Source of the DNA: Anabas testudineus
Taxonomy: Eukaryota > Chordata > Actinopteri > Anabantiformes > Anabantidae
Assembly (NCBI RefSeq): GCF_900324465.2
Contig: NC_046626.1
Coordinates: 11,576,459 to 11,640,458, forward strand
Reading direction: 5' to 3'
Length of the DNA stretch: 64,000 nucleotides
How positions within the stretch are numbered: the stretch's first letter is position 1; every line of letters begins with the position of its first letter. Shown here one piece after another: positions 45,601 through 59,202 of this stretch. Both the position numbers and the translations under genes were made by a program. The notes beneath the pieces are model-generated. The model was not told where the DNA came from. It saw only the letters and a program-made list of their open reading frames with translations, and ran no database searches.

Positions 45601-46406
45601 TACCGTAGATAGGCACAAAAGGAGAGCTAACAGACAAAATGTCCTCAAAGCCATGCTTCAAAATACCCCAGAAACAAAATGACATCAGAAAACCAAAATA
45701 AGACACTAATCACAGAAAGCAGCACATATCCTTTCCACAGCCTGCTGGTCAAACAGTGGAACAGCGTTAGTCAGACTTCTTCAGGTCCACAGTGATAAGG
45801 AAAGGTACAGGAAGTCATTCCTCCTGCCAACAGCCATCACCCTGTACAATGACTATATTCAGACAATAGAGAGCTCTGCTCCAACCTAGTCAAGCCAGCT
45901 AATGACAAATTTATTAATTAATTATATTGTGTTATATGCATCTCCGCATTCCTTGGTATTGCACAATCATCTCAACGTACAACGCAGAATGCTTAATAGT
46001 TGCCTGTTTTATTCTATAAATGTAACTGGGTGCCGTTTGTTTTCTGTCTAGTTCAGTTTAGATCTATCTATTTAATCTGTCAAAACCGCCACAAAGAGAC
46101 ACAAAACACACAAGAGACAGCAGTGACGTAAAAAAATAACCACAGAGACAAATGAAATGGCCACAGAGACGCAAACTGTCACCACAGAAACACATAATGA
46201 CCACAAAGAGATGCAAAATAGTCACAGAAAATAGACGATCTGTGTGCTAGATCATTTAGGAGTGTTGAGGGGCCTGCTACATGTCTGTACCCAGTGGCTT
46301 GTTCTGTCCTAATCCGTCTATGACTGCTAAATAAAAAACTCCAGCTTTCATGGATGGGCAGGTGCAGGGTCACATTTGGCTCTGCTGTGTTTTCAGCGTG
46401 GAGGAG
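42615..46406. other. Intergenic region between the H-lineage gene and ppp1r7
   Basis: Begins with a CpG-containing leader that holds a 9-bp tandem (caccgacaa type, 42729-42761) and (GCA)n at 42800-42818, the likely promoter of the H gene. From 43000 it is AT-rich with no recognisable gene, apart from a LINE-like fragment at 45722-45905. Confidence 0.6.
45722..45905 (+). mobile_element. Non-LTR retrotransposon 3' fragment (LINE-like)
   Basis: Conceptual reading around gtacaggaagtcattcctcc gives KRYRKSFLLPTAITLYND-like residues, the usual C-terminal end of several fish LINE second reading frames. It is followed by an AT-rich tail. It is short and diverged, so the family is not assignable. Confidence 0.5.
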
Positions 46407-46425
46407 CAGCGCCCCCTCGTGTCGG
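46407..46425 (-). promoter_or_regulatory. Strong CTCF-like motif next to the ppp1r7 start
   Basis: CAGCGCCCCCTCGTGTCGG is the reverse of a good CTCF site (CACGAGGGGGCGCTG). It lies about 60 bases before the ppp1r7 ATG and points back toward the cdc20 block. Confidence 0.55.
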
Positions 46426-46485
46426 TCCGCTGTACCAGCCTGCTCCGGATTGGCTGGGTGGTTGTCAGGAGTGTTTACTAGAAAC

Positions 46486-49400
46486 ATGGCTTCCCTGTCT
46501 GTTGGAGAGCTTCAAGAAATGGAAGGTGAGTAAACGTGTGAAGATGCAGCCGTGTCGTGGTCGTGTCCGCGGGGTAACCTGGCCTTCGTGCAGATAAATG
46601 TGTCAGATTTTGAATAAGCACGTCCGACGACGCGTTCACAGTTTTCATAACCAGACCTTCATCCTAGGGATGCTAGCTAGCTAATAAGCTAACAACAAGA
46701 ATCGTTAGCTAACGCTATTCAGCCAACTCATACTGTCCTGTTGATCTTTAGCTGGTCTCAGTTTGTCTAGATGTATGGTCTACTCCAAAGAAACTGGGTT
46801 AACATTATGTTTAGTGACATGACCTAACATGACCTGTTTCCAATGTTAGCCCGTTTACCTGTCTCATGTGGTCCATTTAGTCCACCTAACTAGCTAACAT
46901 GATTAGCAGTGTGTAGCCTGATGAGGCAGGTCGGCTAACATTAGCTTGAAAGCTCTCTCTGAAGTGGTAAGACTTTAAATAAAGCTGGGATCCCAAGCAG
47001 AGCTGTTCATCGGCAGCCTTAACCCAGATTTGGCACACGTGTTAGCACAATTTCCGCACATTGCGTAGTGCAGAATCATAATCTAATAACCAGGGTTTAT
47101 AGCCCGGTGACAGGTAGACAGGAGCTGGATGCTGCACGACCTCGGTGAGCGATGTGGAGCTGGGCCTGGGTTTCTGCATCATATTACACGTACATCAGCT
47201 AAATGTGTCGCTGATACATAACAGGAACATAACAGCACTGCACCTCTGTGGTGAAATTAAGCTTCTCTTGTCTTAATCTGCTGACTGTAGTGGACCGAAG
47301 GGGCGAGTCCGAGGAGTCTGGTGATGATGAGACCAGGAGGAGGAGTATCAATGGCGATGTGGACCCCAATCAGCCCAATACCACAAGTAAATTCTCCATA
47401 AACTACAAATAAAGGAACAGATATTAACGCAAATAATCAGCCTCATCTTACATGACAGTCATACACAGTAGAATTAGCCATATACGTGTATATGGCTTAT
47501 TTTGGGTTTCATTAAAGGCAAAGAAGAGTCTCCTGTGGACATGGACACCATAACCTTGGACCCAGAAGAAGAGGTTAGAAGATTATGTAAAAATACTACT
47601 GCTGCTGGGAAGTAGCTACTGTCAAAAAGTCTGTTGCTTTCCAGTATAATGCCTTTAACACTTTTTAAACATAGATTTATTTTACAGATTTTTTAAGTCC
47701 ATAATGGACTAGGTACCTACACGACACAGTTATAACAGCTGTATGTCTGTCTTCTTCCTAGGATGTTGATCTTGTTCATTGTCGCATTGGAAAGATTGAA
47801 GGATTGGAGGTGCTACAAAAGGCTAAAGTAAGTAAGCTCAACATCAATATTTGATACTCAGTGAGTAATAAAGTAATCGTTTGCATAACCAGCAGCATGG
47901 TTTCCTTTACCTTTGCTTACTTGGAAACACTGGGCATCATTTTGCTTTTAATGACATGCTTTTTTCCTCTTTGTGAATTATATTTGTAAAAGAAAGTTTC
48001 AGTATTTCTGAAAAGTTGTTAATTGCTTCTTTTTTTTCCATCTGTCCCTTTAAACAGACGCTCTCTTTAAGACAGAATCTCATCAAAAAGATAGAAAACC
48101 TTGACAGTTTGAGCTCACTGCGGGAACTAGACCTCTATGACAATCAGATTCGCAAACTTGAGAACCTGCACAACCTCACACAGTTGGAGTAAGTCTGGAA
48201 ACACTGTTGGGTTTTAGTTTTTTTCCACATATTAAAGAAATTTCAGCCAAAAAGGGGCAAAGGTCAAATTGTTTATCGTAAACCTTTTTTAATTCACTAA
48301 TGTTATATTACAAAGAATTCATCCATTTTTCAAATACAGTAAATCCTAACAGTCGTGTTTGTTTGACTGATCAACAGACTACTCGATGTGTCCTTTAACC
48401 TTCTGAGGAAGGTGGAGGGTTTGGAGCAGTTGACTCGGCTGAAGAAAGCGTTTCTGCTTCACAACAAAATTAGCCAGATTGCCAATCTTGAGCACCTCGC
48501 AGTGCTGGAGATGCTGGAGCTGGGCTCCAATCGCATCCGGGTGAGACATAAAGGCTCTTTCTGGCAGTGAGCAGTTTTCAGTATGATATGCTACTGCTAT
48601 GTTAACTTGTTGTTGGGCACCATTAAGGTTTACACAGGACATTGTAGATTAATTTTTAGTTTTTAATTGTGTCTCTCTGATATTTTGTGTTCACAGGTCA
48701 TTGAAAACTTGGATACAATGTCATCTTTGCAAAGTTTGTTTCTTGGCACCAATAAAATAACCAAGCTTCAGAATTTGGATGCTTTACATAACCTGACTGT
48801 TTTAAGCATTCAGGTATTTTCACACAGATCCTCTTTGGTACTTGTGCAAATAATAACATTGAGTGTTTATATCAAGACACTGGTTTTATGTACCTTTCCT
48901 TTCAGAGTAACAGGATTACAAAAATTGAGGGTCTTCAGAATCTTGTCAACCTGAGAGAGCTCTATCTGAGTCACAATGGTGTCGAGGTCATTGAGGGCTT
49001 GGAAAACAATGTGAGTCATAGAAATACAGCAGCCCATTCCCTTTTTGAAAAAAAATAAAATAAAAAATGCATTTTTCTAACTGTGCAAACATGTAACAAC
49101 AAAGTTTGTTCTGTACGGTCCAATACCATTTGTTTTCCTTACAGAAAAAGCTTACCACCCTGGACATTGCAGCAAATCGAGTAAAGAAAATTGAAAACAT
49201 CAGTCATCTGACAGAGCTACAGGAGTTCTGGGTATGGATAAATTCTAAAATTACTGTTGTGTTGTTACAAAGGAACTGTGTGTATATATATATATTTACA
49301 TCCTCATCATATCATTTACTACAAAAATAAAAGGGAAAGGTAGTAGTAAGGTAGTGTACATGGCTTCCTCTATGCAACTCTGCCATACACACCATAGGTT

Positions 49401-49974
49401 TTGATCGTGGAATTCTAATTGTTGATATTAGCCAGTGCAACAGGCTTTTAGTTTCCTACATGTAGTAGTTTCCTACTTGTTTCTTATGTTGTCCCACACT
49501 ACTGTACACCTTGCTCTTGGTATGATCTTTGTTAGTCAACCACTCCTGAGGATGGTAACAAGGATGTTAAAGCTGAGAGTTCACTGGTGGAGTCCAAATA
49601 TTTTAAAAACTATTTAGTAAGCCTTTGCAGCATGGTAATTTGTTCATTTGTAGTGTTACTAATCTTTCATTTTCTTTTCTTTTTTTGTTTTTATATGATC
49701 AGTGATATTCTGCTCATCCCCCATACAGTGGGTTACAAAAGAGACAATGCTAATAGTATCGTCTTACTGCATGTATTGTCTTGTAACCTCTCCACAGATG
49801 AATGATAACCAGATAGACAACTGGTCAGATCTGGATGAGCTGAAGAATGCCAAGTCTCTGGAGACAGTCTATCTTGAGAGAAATCCACTACAGAAGGACC
49901 CCCAGTACCGGCGAAAGATCATGCTGGCGCTGCCCACTGTACGCCAGATCGACGCTACCTTCATCCGCTTCTAA
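46486..49974 (+). CDS. ppp1r7: Protein phosphatase 1 regulatory subunit 7 (SDS22)
   Basis: Leucine-rich-repeat partner that binds and holds the PP1 catalytic subunit, with roles in PP1 maturation and mitotic exit. Exons: 46486-46525, 47291-47386, 47518-47573, 47762-47827, 48058-48188, 48378-48540, 48697-48813, 48906-49010, 49145-49231, 49798-49974; 345 codons against 360 in human. An acidic N-terminus (GESEESGDDE, LDPEEEDVDL) is followed by a regular array of 22-residue SDS22 repeats from about residue 70: LSLRQNLIKKIENLDSL, LDLYDNQIRKLENL, LFLGTNKITKLQNL, LYLSHNGVEVIEGL, and so on. It closes with the LRR cap ETVYLERNPLQKDPQYRRKI and ends DATFIRF. Exons break mostly at repeat edges. Confidence 0.97.
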
Positions 49975-52900
49975 ACTGTAGTATACAGCATCACAGTGTT
50001 CGCCCTCACCTCCCTCCCTGCCTGCCATGCCTACAAAAACACACTTCATTTTGAAACATACTGGCTTCACTGAATCTAATATTCACTCCAAACACGAATA
50101 CACATTCCAACATTGAACTCACCCATGGCTCACTAAACATACATGTATGCATGTATGCACTAATTCACACCCTGATCTATGCTGTTGTGTGGAAGCTTAT
50201 TTATTTATTAAGCTGGATATGAACTGTGGAAATGATTTAAGAAAGAACTACCTGACACCTATTTCTCTATTTTTCCTCTGCGCTGTTATTATTTTACATG
50301 TAGGATACAGTATGGAGACTTCTGTGCTCAATCAAGCAGTACCCATCAGCAAAATAAGAGATCAGCCTTATTGATGACATTGTTGAAGTGGCACTGTTAA
50401 TATATGAAAGGAAAGCTTGGCATTGTTTTTGTTTGAGGGATTTAGTGAGTTTATTACTTTGTTGGACAAGTTGAGACAAGTTACACACTGATTAAAAAAA
50501 AAAGAATTAAACCTCAAACTTTAAAGGGAAAGCCCACAACAAATTCCAGTTTACATATTGAAATCCTCAGAATACTACTTATCTACCTTTTTGGTTCATG
50601 CTTCATATGTGTCCTTAACCAGGATAATAACTTTGTCATCATAGAAACATTGAAAATGAATCCTAAGATGCCGTTTAAAGCAATTTAGTAATGTAACACA
50701 CTAGTCTTTTTAAGGAACACATCCTTTACAACAAAAATGAAATAATAATTTTCATAAACTGGTATAAATACTGATAAAGGGCACATTTTGATGCCCAGCA
50801 GCCTTGTCTATTTCTTGTCCAAACATTTTACAGCTTGTAGGCCAATTTTCTGATTAACAAAAGTGACCTCTGCAGTAAAATAAAGCTCATGAGAATGTAA
50901 AATTATTTAATGTGTCCATAAAGATGTTTTCATTTTGTATCTGAATTAGCTTTAGTTCTCCTTTGATTTTGAGAATTTACTTTTTAAATTGAATTGTTAC
51001 TAGTAAAATGTAGATTGTGAAGTAAATTTACCTAGTAATGGCAGGACTTGGATCACATAAGTGATGTTAAACAATGTAAGATTTTCTTAATGCTGTTGAC
51101 ACAGACAATTTTAAAAAAAACACACTTGAGATGAAAAAAAATCAGATTTGTAAATGCACTACAGTGAGGCCTTCAGTATGGCCTAAAGAGAAATCTAAAT
51201 ATAATCCAAGAGGGTCATCTCAACCACTAAGACGACCACCTTGAACTTAAAGTGAATGACTTGTTCTTTTGGTCTCATGTATATAATGCTTGAGTGCATT
51301 TGGTTTACTCCCTGTTAAAATTAAAAAGTGGTGCATCTTTTATATGAAGCGAAATTCCCACTCAGGGCTAATAGGTCACGTCAGGACAGTATAGATGCAT
51401 CAGATTTCAGAGCATTGCTGTGTTTAGATGAAGAGCAGTGAACTAAGTGATTACTGTGCAACATAAGATGATGAGCAGTAATTAATTCCATCTGAGTTTA
51501 CACTGGTGTTAAAGTGGGTTTCAATAGTCAATCTCCCATTGTAGGTAAGGTAATGTATAACATTCTAGTTTGTATAATAGAATATGTCTTTATGACAGTT
51601 TGATCTCTTTCCAAAAAATGGAAATTATTACTATAAGTTATAACTCTTTTAAATCCAGTTGTTTGTGTGACTATTAAGTGTAGAACATTTCTGAGACCAT
51701 ATTAGCAGAACATTAAGGCCACTAAGGATTACTGATAAGAATGTAATGTTATTTTATATTCAGCTTAAATTTAATTTACAATACAAATGGCCAGGCGTGG
51801 AAGTGTCATTTTGTGTAATTGTAAATATAGTTTGGACACCTCATGATGTGGAAAGTCGCTGCCATCGTCACCTTCCCTTTGTAAAATGATATCTTTTTTT
51901 CTTGTTCATTCCAGGCAGCACAGACTTGTGTGAGATACAATAATTAAGATAACTTGAGCTTTATCAGTCACCGAATGAGCAGTTATTGCTATTAGCTCGT
52001 TGTTTTTGGAACTTCAGGTTTTGGTTGATGCTGGTTTCAAACTGAATGTATTATGCAAATAACAATAAAAATACACTACTAATAGTAAGTCTATGCTTTG
52101 GTTTATAAGAGTAGTAGTATTTGTCATGACAGATGCAGTAACAACTTGCAAACAGAACAATCGACCTGTCTTCATTAACTCATAGACTTTTAAAGATACA
52201 ATATAAAATCAAAATGGAGTTGTACGTTGTACTTTGAATCATCAATTACATGTCACTTGAATTTCAAATTAAACCTAATTCAGTAAACTCACTGAAAGTC
52301 GTCTTAGTTGTTTCTTTTATTTATTTGTATATTTCTTTTATTTAGGGTGCCTATCCATGTATTTGTGGATGTGAAATGTCCCCTAGATGTTTCAACAGCT
52401 GAATTATGTTACTTAATCCCACATACCACAAGATACAACATCAAGTACATCAACCTGCAAACATCCATCTTTCTAGGAATGAAAAAATAAATCTGCCTGA
52501 ATTCACAAATCAATAATATAGTGTTGACTTAGCCCAAATCTTGTAATTACTTATTTTACAGGAAAAGTTTAAACAAAATTGTGAATAATATTTAAACCAC
52601 AATACTAAGGCATTGGGTTATTTTGTGATTACAATAATCATATTTGACCTTGAGAATTTTGGAAAATGTTGAAAATACTGGCCAACCAGTCTGTAGACTT
52701 GAACATACTGGAAATCTGGGGATGGATCTTAATGCTCTCTGAAAGACTGCCTCAAAAAACTAGAGTAGAAAATAAAAGTATTATAGCCTACAACACAGAG
52801 CAATAATATGCAGCCAATGATGAAAGGTCATTCATTTGGATTTAGGCCATGCTATGCAAACTTTAGCATGTGAGCACAATAATTTTCTCCACAATACACT

Positions 52901-53030
52901 CCACAGTAGCAGTTTAGCACTCTGGCACGTATATTTGCTGCAGCATATTTATGAGAAATCGACAAAATCATTTGTAATATTGCCAAAGTGAGCCTGATAA
53001 TTTATACACGAGCTTTCACGCCATTTGTAC
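49975..53030. other. ppp1r7 3' untranslated/intergenic region
   Basis: AT-rich sequence with AATAAA near 50878 and AACAATAAA at 52064-52069, either of which could end ppp1r7 transcripts. I see no genes or clear repeats here. Confidence 0.5.
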
Positions 53031-53037
53031 CTACTGG

Positions 53038-53163
53038 ACTACATTACCCACAATGCAGTTCTTGGTTGACGCAGGGGGCTCGCGCCGCGCCAGGCAGGGA
53101 AAAAGGACGGCTTGGCGCATGCGCCACATTTATGTTGTTGTTTGTGGCGGTAAGATGGCGGCG
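53038..53163 (+). promoter_or_regulatory. ubxn7 core promoter with ZNF143-, NRF1- and YY1-like motifs
   Basis: In order: ACTACATTACCCACAATGCA (53038-53057), close to the ZNF143/THAP11 element; the perfect NRF1 palindrome GCGCATGCGC (53115-53124); and AAGATGGCGGC (53153-53163), a YY1 site that contains the start codon. This is the classic TATA-less housekeeping set. Confidence 0.65.
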
Positions 53164-56100
53164 CTCGGAGACACCTCAGCTCCGGGGGTGAACGGGTTAA
53201 TACAACAATTCACAGCAATAACAGGTAAAAATAACATAATATTTAGCATTTGGTCTATTAAGTAGGTTTGGGTTATCCAATAGGAATAGGCCTCTTTTCC
53301 AACAAACCCCGAAATTAGTGCGCAGGTGAGAATACGGACGTAAAGTCTTGCTGTGGCCCCTGCGCTGTCAATGCTTTTGCAGAGGGAAAAAACACAAGCA
53401 GTGTTCTGCTAAACTCAAGTAAAAGACTCGGAAGACGGAGGATAAAACCATTAGCGTTGAATATTTGTTGTCCTAGCCACTTTAAAACATCAGATTTCCT
53501 TTGGGTGCTCATTATAGTCACAATCTCGCCAGCTTGGAGCAGATTTTCTGCTCTTTCTGCACTGGTTGTTTTCGATAATGTGGAATGGACGTCGCTGTGT
53601 AACATTTCCCTTCTTCATCACCAGCCAGGCTTAATGTTGTGTTACTGTCATCTTCACCCTGGCTGTGCTGTCAACCACACTTGAATGAACACACTTTATG
53701 TCTTTGACTACTCGCTCACATGTCCTCAGTAGTTTATGTACGCTTTAATATGACGGACAGTGTTTTAAATGTAAGTAGTTACACGGAGAAAACCGGAGAC
53801 TCAGTTCGGGGGCTGATACAGTTAGAAAGTGAAACGGACATGCGCAGTAGGCACTGAGCGATCATTGTAGGCACACGGTATTGTGCCCTAAAGAAGACTA
53901 AAACTTAATTTTCTAATCGGTAGTTTCCACTTATGGATGCATTTTGTTTTATGCATTGTGACGATTTCTAATCTGAGGACATTAAAGGACTAGTGTTGGT
54001 TTTTGCAGCATATCGTGTAACCTATACTTTGCACGAGTGCCTCATCATTTCCCAAAGCATACAAATGTATATTTCTAAAATATACAATAGTATATTGTAC
54101 TTTTTTCATGAGTTTACTCTAAGGCAGTTCAATTTCGAGTATATGCAGTAAAGTTGCAAAGACTAGAGGTGGAAGAAGTACTAACAAGCTTTACTTAAAA
54201 GTAACAGAATCCACATAAAAATACACATTTACAAACAGAAATGATGCATGCATGGAAGAATTTTCTTAACTAAGAAACACAAACTCAACTCAAAAATATA
54301 CTCGGGAGTAAGATTATGTATTATGCAAAATGCACAGTTTCACACTAATGTATATTTTTTGTGTACATCACGTTAGTATTAAAATCTAAATTAATATATA
54401 ATATTTGTTGATTATATTTTGTATTATTATTATTAATCATATTGTTAACATTCATTATGAAGTTACTAAATTTAATCACACAATAACAAAACGTGGCCAT
54501 GATATCTTTAGCCATTACAGATGGTTGTCTAAGTTTTTGCCAATATATTATAGCTTTAAAAACTTAAACATAGATATCAGGCTCATAGATCTGGCAGCAG
54601 TCAGTGGTCTACAATGTACACTAAATTTAAAATACTGTAATTAACTAAATCCACAGGCGGAAAGCCATTAATAAAAATATTATGGGATGCTTTGTAAAAG
54701 GAAGTTTAGCTGTAACAAACATGTAGTAAACATTCTTCAACATGCAGAATCAATACAGTGGGTTAAATAGGTTATTTTAGCGTGAAACAGGCCATCTGTA
54801 AATTCTCTTATTTCCATCATAGAGTTGAGTGATAGAGTGATACATAATGAGCCAGCTTTTTTTTAATTTGCCACACATTTATACAGAAATGTTGTTTATA
54901 TCTCAGATTGTAAGTTGTTGCCTCACTTTGCAGGTCTGCTTTTAATGTTTGGTATTAATGTCATGTAGACTTGTTTTGTTAATTATGAAACTAGGTGAAT
55001 GCTCTCGTTAGTTTTATATATGATCAGTTTTTCCTTATTTCCCCAACAATTCACATTAAATGTTGATATCAATTGCATTGTTCTGCACATTGAAACTATG
55101 TTAGTAAATTAATGACATTTGTTAGTTGGTTGTAACTATGTATGTTTCTCATTTACATTGTCTATGTCAAACACTTTTTTAGGAGCCACAGAGAGTGTAG
55201 GAAAGCATATGTTGGAAGCATGCAACAACAACCTGGAGATGGCAGTAACTATGTTTCTGGATGGAGGTGGGATAGCAGAGGAGCCCAGCACCAGCTCCAG
55301 TTCAGCAGCGTCAAGCAGCAGAGCTCCCCCTTCAGAGTGAGAAGATTTTTTTTTCACAAACCACAAACCTGATTTGTCATGTTTGATTATCATGAATAGG
55401 AATTAAACCCATCTGAGACAACACTGAAACTGTGAGACAAATGTTCACTGCAACCTTACTGCTAGATGCCAATAAATCTTACAAACTGCACCTTTAATTA
55501 ATACTCAATGCTCAAGTTGGCATTCGTAGAGTAATACTGTATGTGCTGCCTTATGTCTCAGTGAAGTACGAGCGCCCATTCCACAGAAGCAGGACATATT
55601 AGTGGAACCTGAACCACTGTTTGGAGGTATTGTACTGCTTCTTTTCTTATTCTACTTCATGCAAACAGGTCTTAAACTAACTTATTATCTGACTACCCAT
55701 GCACTTTTCTTCATATGCTGAATGTGAATTTTGATGTTTCTTCACTTTAACAGTACCAAAGCGAAGAAGACCAGCTCGATCAATATTTGATGGTTTCCGA
55801 GACTTCCAAACAGAAACGAGTAAGTTTACAATCTGGTTGGTGGTGAATTTGGTCTTAATGAAATCCTACCTCTTGCTACTTTTCTCTCTGTCTCAACCTT
55901 TCTGTTGCTGCCTTTTTAACTTTCTCAATGGGTATGAATCTTTTTCTTTTTCTAGTCCGTCAGGAACAGGAGCTGCGTAACGGTGGAACAGTGGATAAGA
56001 AACTGAGCACCCTGGCAGACCTTTTCCGTCCTCCTATTGAGCTCATGCACAAAGGCAGCTTTGAGACGGTGAGGAGTCACTCTCCGGACAAGTTACACCG

Positions 56101-59100
56101 CACATCTTTATTCAGTTTGCCTGAACTTTTACTGAAATTTCAGATAGTGACTGCATAGATCAGAGCCAGGAAACCAGGTACCCTAGAGATTGGCAAACAA
56201 GAGTATTTTTTACACGAGTCAGAATGCTTTTTTAAAGACAGTTTTTGAGTATCTGGCTAAATGAGTATTAAAATGAAAACCTGCATGCTCATTATGACAT
56301 GATCACGTAACACAACATAAAAGGGAAACAAGTTTATTTAGTGATTGTAATTAACTTCAAACTGTAGCATAAACATTTTGATTTTGATCTTCACACTCAC
56401 GTTAACACTTTCATAATGCAGTAATTGGCTAAACTCATCATGGTATTGTGTCTTTTATCTCAGTCTGTAATTTCCTCTTTTGCTTTTTCAGGCGAAAGAC
56501 TGTGGACAGCTGGAGAACAAGTGGCTAATGATCAACATTCAAAATGTTCAGGATTTTGCCTGCCAGTGCCTGAACAGGGATGTTTGGAGTAACGATGCAG
56601 TGAAGACCATCATCAGAGAACACTTTATATTCTGGCAGGTGTGTAGTTACTTCTCCTCATACGTGGGTCATACATGATCTGATGTTGTCATGTCCCTGCA
56701 GCCATTGCACTGAAGCCTTTTTCAGGATCCAGTGGCTCAAATAAAACTAATTGGATATAACTAAAACGGAAGTTAATTGTCCACGTACAGATAAGGTACA
56801 TAATATACAGTATAATCAATACATCATGCAGTGATAATTTATAGTCAGTCCTTTGAGCTGACAATGTTCGTAAATCACTAAAGTGAGGATACAAGATTAA
56901 TAAAAAAAAAATAATCATGATGCCATAACCACTCATACTGAGGAGAAAACTTTGTGTTACATACATGTGATCTCTAGTCTGTGATGGACTAGTAACTCAC
57001 TATTTACATACTCACTACTTTCCATGTGTTAACTTTCATTACAGGTATATCATGATAGTGAAGAGGGACAAAGATACATTCAGTTCTATAAGCTGAACAA
57101 GTTTCCTTACATTTCCATCCTCGACCCCCGCACAGGTGAGTGTTCATGTAAACCGAGGTCGGGGTAACACATTCAACGTATGATAAACCAAAAGAAATAT
57201 TATTAAAAGTAATGGGATCAGTATGTGATGACATTTTCATTGAATAAATAATGAAGATAAATACACTGCACCGTCATCCATGTAACAGCAAAGAAACTTA
57301 ACAAGACCATGTTAGTAAGCAGATGTTTAATGATTATGATGATCTGTAAATTTAAATACATTCCTTTCCATTTCCTGTTTTTGCTGTCTTTGTATTATTG
57401 TTTTGTATACTAGTTTTGTTGTTGACCTGTGCTGTTTCATAAGGTCAAAAAATGGTGGAGTGGAACCAGCTAGATGTGGCATCGTTCCTGGAACAGGCGA
57501 CCAGCTTCCTGGCTGAGCATGGGCAGCTTGATGGGCCATCCTGCCAGGCTCCCCCTGCCAAACGAGCTCGCTCTGTGGGTCTCTCATCTCATGTGTCGCC
57601 TCTAACTTGTTCTTTTTGTGGTCTCATAAGAGCTTTTTTCTTTCTCTAGTACTCTTAAATCTTTCATAGACCACAACTATGTACCAGTTGCAAAGTCATC
57701 ATCTGTGTTTTGTCATTGTAACATCCAACAACTTCCTGATCTCTAAATTGTATATTATATGTAAAATATATTAAATGAATAGTAAGTACATCTATCTGTT
57801 TACTCTTGCCAAATTACCGATGAATACATTCACTTTCTGTTCTAGGAGAGTCTGATTGATGCCAGTGAAGACAGTCAGCTGGAGGCAGCGATCAGAGCCT
57901 CCCTGCAGGAGACCCATTATGAGTCCTCAAATGTCCCAGAAGCCCCTGATTCACCCCGATCAGATGACGAGTCAGACGCTGAGCCTTTTTCTGACAGCGA
58001 AGGTCCTGTCTCTGTTGATGGCTCAGACAGTGAAACGCCAGTACCCCACGAAGAGAAAACTTCTACCAGCAAACACAACCCAGTCGCTTCTGTCACTGCG
58101 GCTCAGCAGCGTCTACATCCTGATAGTTCCACTTCTTCCCACAGAAAGTCTCCGTACAAAGAAAATAACCACAGTCATAAGAAAGAGGACAGCAAAAAGA
58201 ACCACCTGGAGACCTCTGCTGCTGTTCCTCGTCATCCTCAGCCTGAAGCTGATTCTGGAGGGAACCACTTTTCCCCAGCAACAGAAAGTGCCGGTCCGTC
58301 AAAGACCAGCAGCACCACAACTTGTGATGTTGAATGTCCTGATGACAATGGTACGACACTGTGTGTTGTTCTCGTGTGTTTTGTCTGTGACTTTCAATTA
58401 GATGATATTTATTACAGTGTTTTTTTTTTTTTTCATAGGTCCCAAAGCTAGGTTGATGCTCCGTTACCCAGATGGACAGAGAGAGCAAATTTCCTTGTCA
58501 TCTAAAGCAAAACTTATGGTAAGAACACATCAAATTCAGATAAATACTATCAAAGTTGGTAATACAGTTCACTACTTTGTTTCTGAGATTCAGATAAAGA
58601 GATACAGAAATAAACAGAGGATTGAGTTAGTTTATCACAAAGACTGAAGGCTGAGGCCAGCCACTACTTTTAAAATCTGCTTAAGAGCACATGTAAAACT
58701 CGCTAATGAACACATTAAATGTAATTTGTTTAATCAGTGTAAAATGTGCAGGGTGATGTGTTGGAATATGTCTTAGCATGCATCACCTGCTGCTGGCCGA
58801 GAAATATTCATTTTTAAGGTCTGATAAGTTTGTACATATCAAAGAAACAACAACACAATAATGTTTACTAATTTAAACTAAGCCAAGACAACTCTGGCTG
58901 CTGGTTCCAGCTTCTTATTCATTGTAACGACACGAAAGTGGGATAAATCTTTTTGATGATGTTTACCAAAATAAAATATAACCATTTCATTGTTACATAA
59001 AGCATCTCACGTTCATTAAATCTATCTGTCTTTCTTGAAGGCCCTGGTAAGACACGTCCAGTCCAAAGGTTACCCTAACGAACACTTCGAACTTGTCACC

Positions 59101-59202
59101 AACTTTCCCAGAAGGAAGCTCACTCATTTGGACTATGACATCACACTGCAGGAGGCGGGACTTTGTCCACAGGAGACTGTATTCGTGCAGGAGAGGAACT
59201 AG
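53155..59202 (+). CDS. ubxn7: UBX domain-containing protein 7, p97/VCP adaptor
   Basis: Links p97 and cullin-RING ligases to ubiquitinated substrates such as HIF1A. Exons: 53155-53224, 55183-55336, 55562-55626, 55754-55819, 55956-56068, 56492-56638, 57045-57135, 57444-57574, 57846-58350, 58439-58518, 59041-59202; 527 codons (human 489). Domains: UBA at about 10-55 (LIQQFTAITGATESVGKHML, then NNNLEMAVTMFLDGG); UAS thioredoxin-like at about 125-265 (NVQDFACQCLNRDVW, FYKLNKFPYISILDPRTG); UIM at about 291-302 (LEAAIRASLQET); a disordered Ser/Asp-rich linker of about 140 residues, all in exon 9; UBX at about 449-527 with the p97-binding Phe-Pro-Arg turn at 496-498. Intron 1 (53225-55182) is AT-rich with no gene seen. 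Confidence 0.97.

Noticed and set aside
58093-58488. 131-codon minus-strand frame opposite ubxn7 exon 9
   Set aside because: Antisense shadow of a long coding exon with biased composition.
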